Positions 42,564 to 52,871 are shown, numbered from the stretch's first letter. The stretch is DNA of 64,000 nt from JAAUTG01 sp964458705 (GCA_964458705.1 CAYWKD010000019.1:4915-68914); one strand, 5' to 3'. Notes: generated by a model not told the origin, from the sequence alone. A program made the numbers and translations.

Positions 42564-45122
42564 ATGCGTCTATCCTTAATCAATGTCTTTGGGGTATATT
42601 TTTTGTTGATGGCTTGTGCCACAGAAAAACAGGTGGAAGATTTCTCTGCACTGAGTGTTAAGTGGACTTTGGAAAGCAATCTCATCAAGGATGAACCAGC
42701 TTGCAGAGCAGTTTTTACACTTTATAACAATGGTAGTGTTCCTTTGAACGGTAATGATTGGTCTCTTTTTTTTAATCAAACAAACCGCCGAATTACAGGA
42801 AATCCATCTTCCGTAGCGCAGGTGCGGCAAGTGATTGGAGATTTCTATGAGTTGAAGCCTAAAGCTAATTTTACACTTGCAGCCGGTGATAGTATCGAAG
42901 TACCTTATGAGTGTGCCGCTTGGCTGATAAAAGAATCAGATGCACCCCACGGCTTGTACTGGAATGTGCAAGATGAAAATGGAGCAAGCGAACAAATTAC
43001 AGTAGCTAATTACACCGTTCGCCCATTCATTAAATCAGAGCAATTAATGCGTCACAAAGGCGATCAGTTAGCCGTTTGGACAGCCGAAGAGGAGTACAAA
43101 CGCAACAAAAATTTATTGACCTTCACCGAAAATCAATTACTACCGATTATACCTTCCCCACAAGTCATTCAGTTGGGTGCGGACACTATAAATTTAGATC
43201 AAAAATTTCCTATTCATTATCCAGATGAATTAGCGTTTGAGGCACAATTTTTAGCTGCAAAAATGGGCGAACTATATAGCATGTCTCCAACCTTAAAGCC
43301 CACAGATGAGAGAGCGACAAATGGCATTAGCTTAACAATTGATTCGAGTCGTAGTCAAAAAGAAGGATATACTTTAAATATCAATGCTGAAACTGGAATT
43401 ACAATTACTGGAAATTCAGCAAGTGGGGCATTCTATGGCATTCAATCGCTACTTCAACTAGTGCCGATTTCCCACTTAGAGGAAGCGTCTGATAATTTAT
43501 CTTTGCGGGAAGCAAAAATAACAGATGTACCAAGATTTGAATATCGTGGTATGCACCTAGATGTAGGGCGTAACTTCTTTGAGGTCGGTGCAGTAAAGAA
43601 ATTAATGGATGCAATGGCGTTTTATAAATTAAATAAATTGCATCTGCACTTGACAGAAGACGAAGGCTGGCGGCTAGACATTCCTGATTTACCAGAACTT
43701 GTAGAAGTCGGTGCTAGACGAGGACATACCATTGAAAGTAGCGGTCACTTACATCCCGCCTATGGTTCAGGAGCAGACCCTGATGATGCCAACTCAGGCG
43801 GAAATGGCTACTATACTAAAGCACAATTTATTGATCTGATTCAATATGCTCATCAGCGACACATTGAAGTCATTCCAGAAATTAATGTGCCAGGACACGC
43901 AAGAGCGGCCATCAAGTCAATGGAGGCTCGATACCAAAAATACATGGGACAGGACAACCCCGAAAAAGCAGCACAATATTTGCTGAGTGATTTAGAAGAT
44001 CAATCAGAATATCGCTCAGTACAGGATTATCCTGATAATGTCATTTGTGTTTGTCAAGAATCAGTTTATACTTTTTATGAGAAGGTGATAGATGAAATCA
44101 TAAAAATGTATCAAGAAGCTGAAGTGCCTTTATACACCATTCATACAGGTGGGGATGAAGTGCCAGTAGGCGTTTGGATGGATGCTCCAATCTGTAAAAA
44201 TCTAATGGCTGCTGTGCCAGAAATTAATACATCAGCAGATTTATCTACTTATTTTTTGAAGCGCATCAACGAAATTCTTTCTTCCAAAAAATTGATCACA
44301 GCGGGGTGGGAAGAAGTTGCCATGTTGAAGCAAGAGAATGGCTACATTCCGCATCCTGACTTTGTGGATAAAAACGTCGTGCCTTACGTTTGGCAAAACT
44401 TGTGGGGCAATCAGGATTTAGGATACAGACTGGCAAATGCTGGTTATCCAGTGGTACTGTGTAATGTAACAAATTTGTATTTCGACTTAGCTTATTCAAA
44501 TGATCCAAGAGAGCGCGGCTTCTATTGGGGTGGGTTCATTGATACAAAAAAACCTTACGAGCTATTGCCTTTTGATGTCTTCAAATCAACCAAAATTGAT
44601 CCGATGGGCAATACTTTTTCTGCTGAAGACTATAAAGAAATGGAACGCCTAAAGCCAAGTGCCACTGCTAATATATTAGGTATTCAGGGAGCGCTATGGA
44701 GCGAGACCATTAAGACGGAAGAAATGTTAGAGTATTATTACATGCCAAAATTACTTGGTCTGGCAGAGCGCGCATGGAGCAAGCAACCCGAATGGGCTAA
44801 AGCAAAAAACGAAGCGCCTTTCCATGAAGCGTGGAGTCAGTTTGCTAGTACCATAGCTCAAAAAGAGTTACCCATACTCAATAAACTTTCAGGCGGTTAT
44901 CAATATCGCATACCTACTCCCGGTGCTATGTTAAAAGACGGTCAACTATACGCTAATTTAGCCCTGCCGGGAATGACACTGCGATACACCACAGATGGAA
45001 GTGAACCGAATGGCAATTCTACTTTATATACCAAGCCTGTTGCCATTCAAGGTGAGGTGATCAAAATAAGTGCTTTTAACAAATCGGGTAGGAATGGCTT
45101 TGTAGCGACTATCAAACAATAA
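42564..45122 (+). CDS. Beta-N-acetylhexosaminidase, GH20 lipoprotein
   Basis: An 852-aa exo-glycosidase that removes terminal GlcNAc or GalNAc from chitin oligosaccharides, glycans or peptidoglycan fragments. The lipoprotein signal ends LLMAC (Cys 18). Domains in order: a chitobiase N-terminal carbohydrate-binding type (about 30-165), GH20b (about 190-320), the GH20 catalytic barrel (about 330-760) with YRGMHLDVGRNFFEV, LHLHLTEDEGWRLDIPDLPE, VIPEINVPGHARAA and the catalytic Asp-Glu pair in HTGGDEVPVGVW, and a C-terminal chitobiase domain (about 780-852) ending TDGSEPNGNSTLY. It is an envelope enzyme. A strong terminator upstream and a -7 box mark it as its own transcription unit. Confidence 0.94.
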   Translation: MRLSLINVFGVYFLLMACATEKQVEDFSALSVKWTLESNLIKDEPACRAVFTLYNNGSVPLNGNDWSLFFNQTNRRITGNPSSVAQVRQVIGDFYELKPKANFTLAAGDSIEVPYECAAWLIKESDAPHGLYWNVQDENGASEQITVANYTVRPFIKSEQLMRHKGDQLAVWTAEEEYKRNKNLLTFTENQLLPIIPSPQVIQLGADTINLDQKFPIHYPDELAFEAQFLAAKMGELYSMSPTLKPTDERATNGISLTIDSSRSQKEGYTLNINAETGITITGNSASGAFYGIQSLLQLVPISHLEEASDNLSLREAKITDVPRFEYRGMHLDVGRNFFEVGAVKKLMDAMAFYKLNKLHLHLTEDEGWRLDIPDLPELVEVGARRGHTIESSGHLHPAYGSGADPDDANSGGNGYYTKAQFIDLIQYAHQRHIEVIPEINVPGHARAAIKSMEARYQKYMGQDNPEKAAQYLLSDLEDQSEYRSVQDYPDNVICVCQESVYTFYEKVIDEIIKMYQEAEVPLYTIHTGGDEVPVGVWMDAPICKNLMAAVPEINTSADLSTYFLKRINEILSSKKLITAGWEEVAMLKQENGYIPHPDFVDKNVVPYVWQNLWGNQDLGYRLANAGYPVVLCNVTNLYFDLAYSNDPRERGFYWGGFIDTKKPYELLPFDVFKSTKIDPMGNTFSAEDYKEMERLKPSATANILGIQGALWSETIKTEEMLEYYYMPKLLGLAERAWSKQPEWAKAKNEAPFHEAWSQFASTIAQKELPILNKLSGGYQYRIPTPGAMLKDGQLYANLALPGMTLRYTTDGSEPNGNSTLYTKPVAIQGEVIKISAFNKSGRNGFVATIKQ

Positions 45123-45200
45123 TCAGTTAATAAGTTTAGCATACAAAATAGATCAAAAAATCTGTTGTAAAGTATGAATTGTATCTAAAAACAATCTTTT

Positions 45201-45773
45201 ATGAAAACGCTTTGGATAATATTATGTATAATCATTGGCACTGTAACCATTTCATTCGGTCAGACGACTATTTTTAAAACAATTGAGCAAGGCGGTAAGC
45301 ATTCGACTTATCCTATTCAGAAATATGAGCAGAAATATCCCTATGATGTTAAAATGATAAATTTAAAAGGCGATACGATTAGCTCTGACCAAGTGTTTGC
45401 TCAAAATGGTGAGCCTACGGTCCTTTTATTTTGGTTGACTACCTGTGTACCTTGTAAATATGAAATCAATGCTATCATTAAAAAATACGATGAATGGGCA
45501 ACTAAGGCAGATTTCAACTTTTATGCTATCGCTTTAGATTTTCCAAAGTATCAGCCCGATTTTTTTGAAGATGCCGCTGCTTTCCCTTTTGAGTCCTACC
45601 TTGATTACAATAGAGGATTCAAAAGAGTCATGCCCGATGGTATTAATGGCACACCTCAAACCTTCGTTTTAAACAGCAGTGGAGCGGTTACTTATCATAA
45701 AAGGAAATACCGCATAGGAGATGAAGATAAATTATTTGAGGAAATCATGATTCTGCATTTAGAGGGAGAATAG
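45201..45773 (+). CDS. Secreted thioredoxin-like (TlpA/redoxin) protein
   Basis: A 190-aa exported thioredoxin-fold protein. The signal peptide ends near residue 20 (TISFGQ). FWLTTCVPCKYEINAI holds the redox-active C-x-x-C (Cys-Val-Pro-Cys, about residue 85), PDGINGTPQTFVLNSSG carries the cis-Pro loop, and the rest has the expected strands. It probably reduces disulfides or transfers electrons in the periplasm. It stands 78 bp after the GH20 gene on the same strand, and its substrate is unknown. Confidence 0.88.
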   Translation: MKTLWIILCIIIGTVTISFGQTTIFKTIEQGGKHSTYPIQKYEQKYPYDVKMINLKGDTISSDQVFAQNGEPTVLLFWLTTCVPCKYEINAIIKKYDEWATKADFNFYAIALDFPKYQPDFFEDAAAFPFESYLDYNRGFKRVMPDGINGTPQTFVLNSSGAVTYHKRKYRIGDEDKLFEEIMILHLEGE

Positions 45774-45845
45774 CCTTTTTTACCGATGACTTAAAGTGAA
45801 CATTCCTGCTGTTTCTCAGTTTACCCAAAATAAAAACGACTTAAT

Positions 45846-46010
45846 ATGTTTGGATTATTCAAAAAGAAATCGCCTAAGGAAAAATTGGAAGAGCAGTACA
45901 AAAAACTAATGGAAGAGTCCTATAAACTCTCCCATACAGATAGAAAAGCAAGCGATCTGAAGCGGGCTGAAGCTGAGGAAGTTTTGAAGCAGATAGAGAA
46001 AGTGGAGTAG
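45846..46010 (+). CDS. Small Lacal_2735-family protein
   Basis: A 54-aa protein beginning MFGLFKKKSPKEKLEEQYKK and continuing LMEESYKLSHTDRKASD, then KRAEAEEVLKQIEKVE. It is highly charged and predicted to be one or two amphipathic helices behind a short hydrophobic, basic start. Such proteins (named after Lacal_2735) are common in Bacteroidota; their role is unknown. The full-length match of start motif and helix pattern, and its own reading frame in an otherwise gene-free gap, support a real gene. It ends 7 bp before the stop of the convergent smc gene. Confidence 0.85.
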   Translation: MFGLFKKKSPKEKLEEQYKKLMEESYKLSHTDRKASDLKRAEAEEVLKQIEKVE

Positions 46011-46017
46011 TTGAAAC

Positions 46018-49000
46018 TTACAAACTCAATTGTCCTCCAGCTACTTTTGTCTCCTCGATGGCTTCCATTACTGTGTTGTGCTCAAAACTCCTGAAATCCA
46101 CAGGCAGCACGTTAGAAATTCCTTTTTCATTGTGTACGCCATAGATCACATCTACGGCAGCCATAGTTAATTTATTATGTGTTACAATAATGAACTGCGA
46201 GTCTTTCGAAAATTTGCGGATAATTTTGTTGAATTTTTCAATATTCGCATCATCTAGCGGTGCATCTACCTCATCGAAAATGCAAAATGGTGCAGGCTTG
46301 AGCAGATAGAGTGCAAAAAGTAGCGCAGTAGCAGTTAGCGTCTTTTCGCCACCCGAAAGTTGATTGATTGTTTGTGGTCGCTTGCCCTTTGGCTTGGCAA
46401 TAATCTCAATACCTGAGTTGAGCGGATCGTCGGGATCAAGTAGAATCAAATCACAAATATCATCTTCAGTAAAAAGACTTCGGAAGGCTTCAATGAAATA
46501 GACCCTTGTTTCTTCAAAGGCTTGTAGGAATTGGCTGGTGGCCGTTTCTTCAATTTCCTTGATGGTTTCTTCGAGGTCGTCTTTGGCTTTTAAAATATCA
46601 TCGCATTGTTGAGCGATGTTGTCGTGGCGTTCTTTCATGGCATCATAAGCCTCTACTGCCATTGGATTGATGTCGCCGTAGTTATCTAAACGATTTTTGA
46701 GTTGCTCTACTTTTGCTGCTAGCTCTTCCAAATTTTGATCCTCAGGCACGTCTTGACTATTAATGAGTTCGTTGATTTCCATTTCAAATTCAATCTTCAC
46801 ACGCTGTGCGACCGAACTGATTTGATATTTAACATCATTAAATTGATCTTTGAGCCTATTGATGCTGATTTGTGCATCTTGTTGCGCCTTGTTGCTTTTT
46901 CGGAGTTGCTTTTCGAGTTCGTTGATTTGCTCGCGCGCCTGATAATAAGTCTGCTCAAAAGTGGTTAAAGTAGTAGCTTGTTCTTTCTTTTGACTATAAT
47001 ATTCTTTTAATTGCTGCTCCAGTACTACTACTTCATCTCTTAGTAAATTCAACTCATCTGTTGCGGTAGTTTGCTCTTTTTGCTGTTGTTCTAGGTTAGC
47101 TTGTGTTTCTTGTAGCTGCTTTTCTCGAAAAGTTAATTCTTGTTGAAACGTATTGACTTTATTTTGTTGCTTGATGTATTCAATATTGCGTTCGTTAAAA
47201 GCGGTGCTAGCCTTGCTGAGTTGTTCTGCGACTCCTTGGAAAGAACCTTCTGCTTTAGCTATTTGTAATTTCACCCCATCTGAGGTATCGCGTTTTTCAA
47301 CGAGTTGATTATCAATTGCTTCATTGTCTTTAATAGATTGCTGGGCTATTTTTCTAGCTGAATCAATTTTTACTTCAATGCCTTTTTGGAAACTCTCAAA
47401 ATTCTCTAATCTAGAATCCAAGCCTGCCTTTTTTTGTAGGAGTTGATTTAAGTTGCTAGTGATTACTTGGATTTCCTGCTCGACTTTTTGCGCTTTTACT
47501 TGATCTAGCTGACCCTTGAATGAATAGTGATCGGATGATAAGCGATCCGCCTGACGCTCCAACTGCTTGATTTCTGTTTCAAGGATTTCGATATTCTTTT
47601 TGCGACCAATTTTTTTTCCTTCAAATAAGCCAATCGATCCCCCAGACAAGCTGTAAGGTTTGCGGATTAATCGTCCGCTCCGTGCCAATACGACTAATAC
47701 CTCATTAGAAATTTTATTGACCTGTGCATCGTCATCCACTACCATCACGTTCTCTAGCAAGTAGCTGCATAAATTTAAGTACTTGTTTTCTACTTCAATT
47801 AACTCGACGGCACGATGGGCAGTGGCTTGGACGGTGATGGGCGGCACATAATTTTGAAAAGCATCTAGCATGAAAAAATTAGCTTTCCCTTTTTGTGCAT
47901 TGCTCAATAAGCGAATGGCAGCCATCGCCTCTTCTTTATCAGCAACGACATAATAATTCAGATAAGGCTCAAGGTAATTTTCAATAGCAACTCTATACGC
48001 CTCCTTCACATAAATCAAGTCAGAAAGCAAGGGTGCTGCTGTACTCCAGTTCTTTTTATTGCTCAAAAACTGAATGGACTCCGGGAAGCCTTCCATATTA
48101 TTAATCATGCTCCGCACTAATTCCAATTCATTCTTCTTAGCATCTAGTTTTCGATTAATCTGATTGCGTTTAGTTTGAATTTCTTCCAACTGATTATTTA
48201 GTCGCTGAATATCAAACTGTTTTTTTTCTTTAGCAATTTCTAAAGACTTTAGCTGTTTTTGTTGAAAAGTTTCCTCTTTCTTTAAGTGTTGTAATGTTTC
48301 TCGTAAATCAATAATTTGGGCAGTGCGCTGCTCAATTTCCTTTTCGTGCTGCTCAATTTCTTTTGCTCGACTCGCAATTTGGTTGCTGTTGATCGCTTTT
48401 TGCTTTTCTAGCTCAAATATAGCCTGCTCGGCAGCTTGTTGCTGTTTTAATATTTCGTCGCGGCTACCTTTCAAATCCGAATGACTCAGTTTGATGCTTT
48501 CTAGTGCTTTTTCTGCTGCTTCTAGTTGATCTTCAAGCTGTGCTTCAATTCGTTTTTCGCTATTCAATTCAGTGCGATAATAGGCTATTTCTTCCTTCAA
48601 TTCATTGATCCTCAAAGTTGCCTTTTCGATCTGACTAGTAAGTTGATCTTGGTTTTGTTGAATGAATGTAATCTTCTGAATGATGATTTTTTTATCATTT
48701 TCTATGCCTCTAATTTGCCCTGTCAGGCGATTCAAATTGCGTTGTTTGTCGGAGAGCATTCGCTCATTATCTATATTTCTCTTCTTCTCTGCCTCTACTT
48801 TAGCTTCAATCTGTCGAGTTTCGATTTCTAATGAACGGTATTTATCTTGTTCTTTATCAAGGCGATCTTTCAGGTTGTGATGTTGCTCCTTCAGCTTTGA
48901 CATCTTAATCAAAGTCAAATCTACACTTAGTTGCCTGTATTTATCTTTAAGTTCAAAATATCGACGAGTGCGTTTAGCTTGCTTTTCAAGCGTAGTGATT

Positions 49001-49602
49001 TGCCCATTGATTTCGTAGAGTAAATCCTCTACGCGTTCTAAATCCTCTGTGGTACTTTTAAGTTTGTTGATTGTTTCTCGCTTTCTAATCTTATATTTTG
49101 AAATGCCAGCCGCTTGCTCAAACATTTTTCGGCGTGCATTATCCTTGTCGCTTAAAATATCATCTACCATACCCAAAGCAATGATAGCATAAGAGTTTGA
49201 GCCAATTCCTGTATCCAAAAACAGCGTTGTAATGTCCTTTAATCGGCATTTCACATTATTCAGGCGATACTCACTTTCACCAGAGCGATAAAGCATCCGA
49301 GTGATGGAAACAGTATTATACTCTGTTGGCAATAAATTTTTTGTGTTTTCAAAAGTGAGAGTTACCTGTGCTAAACTACCTGCTTTCTTTGTTTTTGTTC
49401 CGTTAAAAATAACACTAGACATCTGGTCTAGGCGCAATTCCTTACTCTTTTGCTCGCCTAACACCCAGCGAATTGAATCAACAATATTTGACTTTCCCGA
49501 ACCATTCGGACCAACAACACCCACCACATCCTCGTTAAAGTGAATAGTGGTGTCATTAGCAAAACTCTTGAACCCTTTAATGTCTAGTCTTTTTAATCGC
49601 AT
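46018..49602 (-). CDS. smc: Chromosome segregation protein SMC
   Basis: A 1194-aa condensin-type ATPase that, with ScpA and ScpB, compacts and segregates the chromosome. The N-terminal Walker A is VVGPNGSGKSNIVDSIRW (about 31-40). Long coiled-coil arms flank a hinge (about 500-640, FPESIQFLSNK to FFMLDAF). The C-terminal head has the ABC signature QLSGGEKTLTATALLFALYL (about 1077) and Walker B FCIFDEVDAPLDD (about 1105). Length and order are normal for bacteria. It converges with the 54-aa gene and is divergent from typA. A -7-like TATTTTTG lies about 140 bp upstream (49741-49748), but this is weak. Confidence 0.96.
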   Translation of the reverse strand: MRLKRLDIKGFKSFANDTTIHFNEDVVGVVGPNGSGKSNIVDSIRWVLGEQKSKELRLDQMSSVIFNGTKTKKAGSLAQVTLTFENTKNLLPTEYNTVSITRMLYRSGESEYRLNNVKCRLKDITTLFLDTGIGSNSYAIIALGMVDDILSDKDNARRKMFEQAAGISKYKIRKRETINKLKSTTEDLERVEDLLYEINGQITTLEKQAKRTRRYFELKDKYRQLSVDLTLIKMSKLKEQHHNLKDRLDKEQDKYRSLEIETRQIEAKVEAEKKRNIDNERMLSDKQRNLNRLTGQIRGIENDKKIIIQKITFIQQNQDQLTSQIEKATLRINELKEEIAYYRTELNSEKRIEAQLEDQLEAAEKALESIKLSHSDLKGSRDEILKQQQAAEQAIFELEKQKAINSNQIASRAKEIEQHEKEIEQRTAQIIDLRETLQHLKKEETFQQKQLKSLEIAKEKKQFDIQRLNNQLEEIQTKRNQINRKLDAKKNELELVRSMINNMEGFPESIQFLSNKKNWSTAAPLLSDLIYVKEAYRVAIENYLEPYLNYYVVADKEEAMAAIRLLSNAQKGKANFFMLDAFQNYVPPITVQATAHRAVELIEVENKYLNLCSYLLENVMVVDDDAQVNKISNEVLVVLARSGRLIRKPYSLSGGSIGLFEGKKIGRKKNIEILETEIKQLERQADRLSSDHYSFKGQLDQVKAQKVEQEIQVITSNLNQLLQKKAGLDSRLENFESFQKGIEVKIDSARKIAQQSIKDNEAIDNQLVEKRDTSDGVKLQIAKAEGSFQGVAEQLSKASTAFNERNIEYIKQQNKVNTFQQELTFREKQLQETQANLEQQQKEQTTATDELNLLRDEVVVLEQQLKEYYSQKKEQATTLTTFEQTYYQAREQINELEKQLRKSNKAQQDAQISINRLKDQFNDVKYQISSVAQRVKIEFEMEINELINSQDVPEDQNLEELAAKVEQLKNRLDNYGDINPMAVEAYDAMKERHDNIAQQCDDILKAKDDLEETIKEIEETATSQFLQAFEETRVYFIEAFRSLFTEDDICDLILLDPDDPLNSGIEIIAKPKGKRPQTINQLSGGEKTLTATALLFALYLLKPAPFCIFDEVDAPLDDANIEKFNKIIRKFSKDSQFIIVTHNKLTMAAVDVIYGVHNEKGISNVLPVDFRSFEHNTVMEAIEETKVAGGQLSL

Positions 49603-49829
49603 TTGCTCTAGGTAAAACAGGTTTTCCGACCTGCGAACTATCGTATTACAAATTAAAATATTTATACTACTTGATTTTTGAAAGGCAAAATTCCGAGCTA
49701 TTCATCTCAAGCTAAGCAAGCACGTTGCTTTAAAAGAATACAAAAATACGAAAAAAAGAGAAGCTGAAAATTTATAGCTATTATCAAAATCCAAGAAAAA
49801 CATTCTCAATTTATTCCAAACATTTCACC

Positions 49830-49837
49830 TATCTTTG
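49830..49837 (+). promoter_or_regulatory. Probable -7 box (TATCTTTG) for typA
   Basis: TATCTTTG matches TAnnTTTG, 74 bp upstream of the chosen ATG. No strong -33 element. The AAGAAGGA just before 49912 is a fair ribosome-binding site and supports that start over the upstream GTG. Confidence 0.45.
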
Positions 49838-49911
49838 TGTGTCTTTAAAATTAAGACTAGACTGTTGAAAACGTGGGATATTCATTCCACAACACTACTA
49901 AAGAAGGAATA

Positions 49912-51738
49912 ATGGTACAATCTATTCGCAACGTCGCAATTATTGCACACGTTGACCACGGCAAGACTACGCTTGTCGATCTTATGCTACATGCTGGAAA
50001 TTTATTCGGAGAACGCGAAAATCCAGGCATGCTTATTATGGACAATAACGACTTAGAGCGTGAACGTGGAATTACGATCACTTCTAAGAATGCTTCTATC
50101 ATTTATAAGGATGTAAAAATAAATATTATTGATACTCCTGGCCACTCCGACTTCGGTGGTGAGGTGGAGCGAGTACTGAATATGGCAGACAGTGCTATAC
50201 TACTAGTAGATGCTTTTGAAGGTCCGATGCCACAAACGCGCTTTGTACTTCAAAAAGCACTAGAATTAGGACTTAAGCCCATCTTGGTTGTCAATAAAGT
50301 GGATAAAGAAAACTGCACGCCAGAAGAGGTACAAGAAGCCGTTTTTGATTTGATGTTTACATTAGATGCCACGGAAGAGCAGCTAGAGTTTCCAACAATT
50401 TATGGTTCTGCCAAATTTGGCTGGATGAACTATGATTGGAAAACGAAAACAGATAATATTGATGCTTTAATGGATACCATTGTTGAGTATGTGCCTGAAC
50501 CGAAGATAGAAGAGGGAACACTTCAAATGCTAATTACTTCATTGGACTATTCTTCCTTCACTGGGAGAATTGCAATTGGACGTTTGAACAGAGGTACTTT
50601 AAACGCCTCTCAAAGAGTAGCTCTGGTGAAAAATAATGGTGAAACCATTACCAAGCACAGCCTGAAAGGTCTATATGGTTTCAACGGTATGGATAAAATT
50701 AAAATCGAGGAAGTACAAGCTGGAGATATTTGTGCCGTAGTAGGAATTGATGGTTTTGAAATCGGTGATACAATTGCAGATGCCGAGAATCCTGAGGCAC
50801 TGCCGACTATCGCAGTAGATGAGCCTACAATGAGTATGCTTTTTACCATCAATGATTCGCCATTCTTTGGAAAAGAAGGAAAATTTGTAACTTCTCGGCA
50901 CATTAATGATAGATTAGAAAAAGAGTTAGAAAAAAACCTAGCTCTACGTATAGCACCAGGCAATACAGCAGATTCCTTCAACGTCTTTGGTCGTGGCGTA
51001 TTGCACCTAGCTGTTTTGATTGAGACAATGCGGCGCGAAGGATTTGAATTGCAAATCGGTCAGCCACAAGTGATTATGAAAACGATTAATGGTGTAAAAT
51101 GTGAACCTGTTGAGGAATTGACGATTGATTTGCCTGAAAGTGCTTCTGGAAAAGCAATCGAAATGATTACCCGTAGAAAAGGCGATATGCAGTCCATGAC
51201 ACCGAAAGGTGATCGGATGATATTGAAGTTTGAAATCCCTTCTCGTGGCATCATTGGTTTGAGAACAAATTTAATAAACGCTTCGGGTGGCGAGGCAATT
51301 ATGACCCATCGCTTCACAGAGTATCAACCGCACAAAGGCGAAATTCCGGGTCGTCAAAAAGGGTCATTAATTTCGATGGAAAACGGTAAGGCTATTCCTT
51401 ATTCTATCTCAAATTTGCAAGAACGTGGAACTTTCTTCATTGAGCCGAACCAAGATATTTATGAAGGCCAGGTAGTTGGTGAAAACGCTCGACCAGGTGA
51501 TATGACCATCAACTTAACTAAGACTAAAAAATTGACAAACATGCGCTCTTCTGGTGCAGATGCCAAGTTAAAGTTGACACCGCCTCTTCGATTTACATTG
51601 GAAGAAGCATTAGAATATATACAAGGAGATGAATATGTAGAAGTAACTCCAGAGAACATTCGCATCCGTAAAGTCTTTTTAAAAGAACATGAACGCAAGC
51701 GCTCTAAAAATAGCGCATTAGCTGGATCGAATGTGTAG
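49912..51738 (+). CDS. typA: Translational GTPase TypA/BipA
   Basis: A ribosome-binding GTPase of 608 aa involved in 50S assembly and stress or cold growth. G1 is AHVDHGKTT (residues 12-20), switch I has RERGITITSKNASI, G3 DTPGHSDFGGEVERVL, and G4 NKVDKENC. The EF-G-like domains II, III and V and the TypA-specific C-terminal domain follow (RGIIGLRTNLINASGGEAIM, and AYSI-like PYSISNLQERGTFF). The frame opens at a GTG at 49873, but the ATG at 49912 has an AAGAAGGA ribosome site and matches family N-termini (M-x-x-I-R-N). A 15-bp stem terminator lies 40 bp after it. Confidence 0.95.
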   Translation: MVQSIRNVAIIAHVDHGKTTLVDLMLHAGNLFGERENPGMLIMDNNDLERERGITITSKNASIIYKDVKINIIDTPGHSDFGGEVERVLNMADSAILLVDAFEGPMPQTRFVLQKALELGLKPILVVNKVDKENCTPEEVQEAVFDLMFTLDATEEQLEFPTIYGSAKFGWMNYDWKTKTDNIDALMDTIVEYVPEPKIEEGTLQMLITSLDYSSFTGRIAIGRLNRGTLNASQRVALVKNNGETITKHSLKGLYGFNGMDKIKIEEVQAGDICAVVGIDGFEIGDTIADAENPEALPTIAVDEPTMSMLFTINDSPFFGKEGKFVTSRHINDRLEKELEKNLALRIAPGNTADSFNVFGRGVLHLAVLIETMRREGFELQIGQPQVIMKTINGVKCEPVEELTIDLPESASGKAIEMITRRKGDMQSMTPKGDRMILKFEIPSRGIIGLRTNLINASGGEAIMTHRFTEYQPHKGEIPGRQKGSLISMENGKAIPYSISNLQERGTFFIEPNQDIYEGQVVGENARPGDMTINLTKTKKLTNMRSSGADAKLKLTPPLRFTLEEALEYIQGDEYVEVTPENIRIRKVFLKEHERKRSKNSALAGSNV

Positions 51739-51778
51739 TCATAATGCGAACTCAGGCATTGTTACCTGCTTAGTAAGC

Positions 51779-51815
51779 AAATCTAACTACCTTTATTTTC
51801 AAGGTAGTTAGATTT
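51779..51815. terminator. Bidirectional terminator between typA and glnA
   Basis: A perfect 15-bp stem AAATCTAACTACCTT/AAGGTAGTTAGATTT with a 7-nt loop, followed by AATTTTATTG on the plus strand. AT-rich arms supply T-runs in both directions, which suits the two converging genes. Confidence 0.88.
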
Positions 51816-51857
51816 AATTTTATTGTTTACTCAATACATTTTAATACACTAAAAACA

Positions 51858-52871
51858 CTACGACTTTATGGTACGAATAATAGCTGCTGCCACTTTATAA
51901 GGGTTGGCTGCTGAGTTTGGACGGCGATCTTCCAACCAGCCATTCCAACCATTTTCTACCGTTGCAATTGGAATACGAATGGATGCCCCACGATCAGAAA
52001 TACCATAAGAAAACTTATCAATGGCTTGCGTTTCGTGCAGACCAGTTAAGCGCAAGTGATTGTCGTGTCCATAATTTGCAATACAATCGGCTATGGATTC
52101 TGGTGTGCTAAATTTTTGGCAAATTTGATCGTAAATAGCTTTATCTCCAGCCGTTCTGAGCAAGCTGTTTGAGAAGTTAGCGTGCATTCCTGAGCCATTC
52201 CAATCTCCACTAATTGGTTTACAGTTAAAATCTACATAGATGCCATATTTTTCAGCAACACGCTCTAACATATATCTTGCCACCCAAATCTGGTCACCTG
52301 CTGATTTAGCACCTTTTGAAAAAATCTGAAATTCCCATTGCCCAGCAGCTACTTCTGCATTGATTCCCTCAATATTCAAGCCTGCATCAATACAAAAGTC
52401 CAAATGCTCCTCCACAATATCGCGACCATAGGCACGCTTAGCACCTACCCCACAATAGTAAGGTCCTTGAGGAGCTGGATAGCCGCCAGCCGGAAAACCT
52501 AGTGGCAGACCAGTTTCTTCATCACTCAAAAAATATTCCTGCTCGAAGCCAAACCAAAAATCATTATCATCATCTGAAATAGTGGCGCGCGCGTTTGATT
52601 CATGTGCTGTTCCATCTGCATTCAACACTTCAGTCATCACCAAATAAGCATTTTCGCGTGCTGGATCAGGACAAATAAACACTGGCTTCAAAAGACAATC
52701 TGATGAGCCCCCCTCTGCTTGCTGCGTTGAACTACCATCGAATGACCAGATTGGACACTCCTCTAATTTGCCAGTGAACTTACTACTATCCACCAATTTC
52801 GTTTTGCTACGTAATAGTTGCATCGGCTTATAACCATCTAGCCAGATGTACTCTAATTTTACTTTAGACAT
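51858..52871 (-). CDS. glnA: Glutamine synthetase, type II (GSII)
   Basis: Makes glutamine from glutamate, ammonia and ATP. At 337 aa it is the short eukaryote-like GSII class, not the 470-aa GSI. The beta-grasp N-terminus contains EYIWLDGYKPMQLLRSKTK, and WSFDGSSTQQAEGGSSDCLL matches the GSII WNFDGSST block. Catalytic motifs: FGFEQEYFL, GINAEVAAGQWEFQIF, KPISGDWNGSGMHANFS and GISDRGASIRIP. GSII is not adenylylated, so control should be transcriptional or by feedback. The ammonium transporter gene lies upstream on the same strand across a 602-bp spacer, giving a nitrogen-assimilation pair. Confidence 0.95.
   Translation of the reverse strand: MSKVKLEYIWLDGYKPMQLLRSKTKLVDSSKFTGKLEECPIWSFDGSSTQQAEGGSSDCLLKPVFICPDPARENAYLVMTEVLNADGTAHESNARATISDDDNDFWFGFEQEYFLSDEETGLPLGFPAGGYPAPQGPYYCGVGAKRAYGRDIVEEHLDFCIDAGLNIEGINAEVAAGQWEFQIFSKGAKSAGDQIWVARYMLERVAEKYGIYVDFNCKPISGDWNGSGMHANFSNSLLRTAGDKAIYDQICQKFSTPESIADCIANYGHDNHLRLTGLHETQAIDKFSYGISDRGASIRIPIATVENGWNGWLEDRRPNSAANPYKVAAAIIRTIKS

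Noticed and set aside
49741..49748. TATTTTTG on the minus strand as the smc promoter
   Set aside because: About 140 bp from the start codon, in an AT-rich stretch, without a -33 element; too weak to list as a feature.
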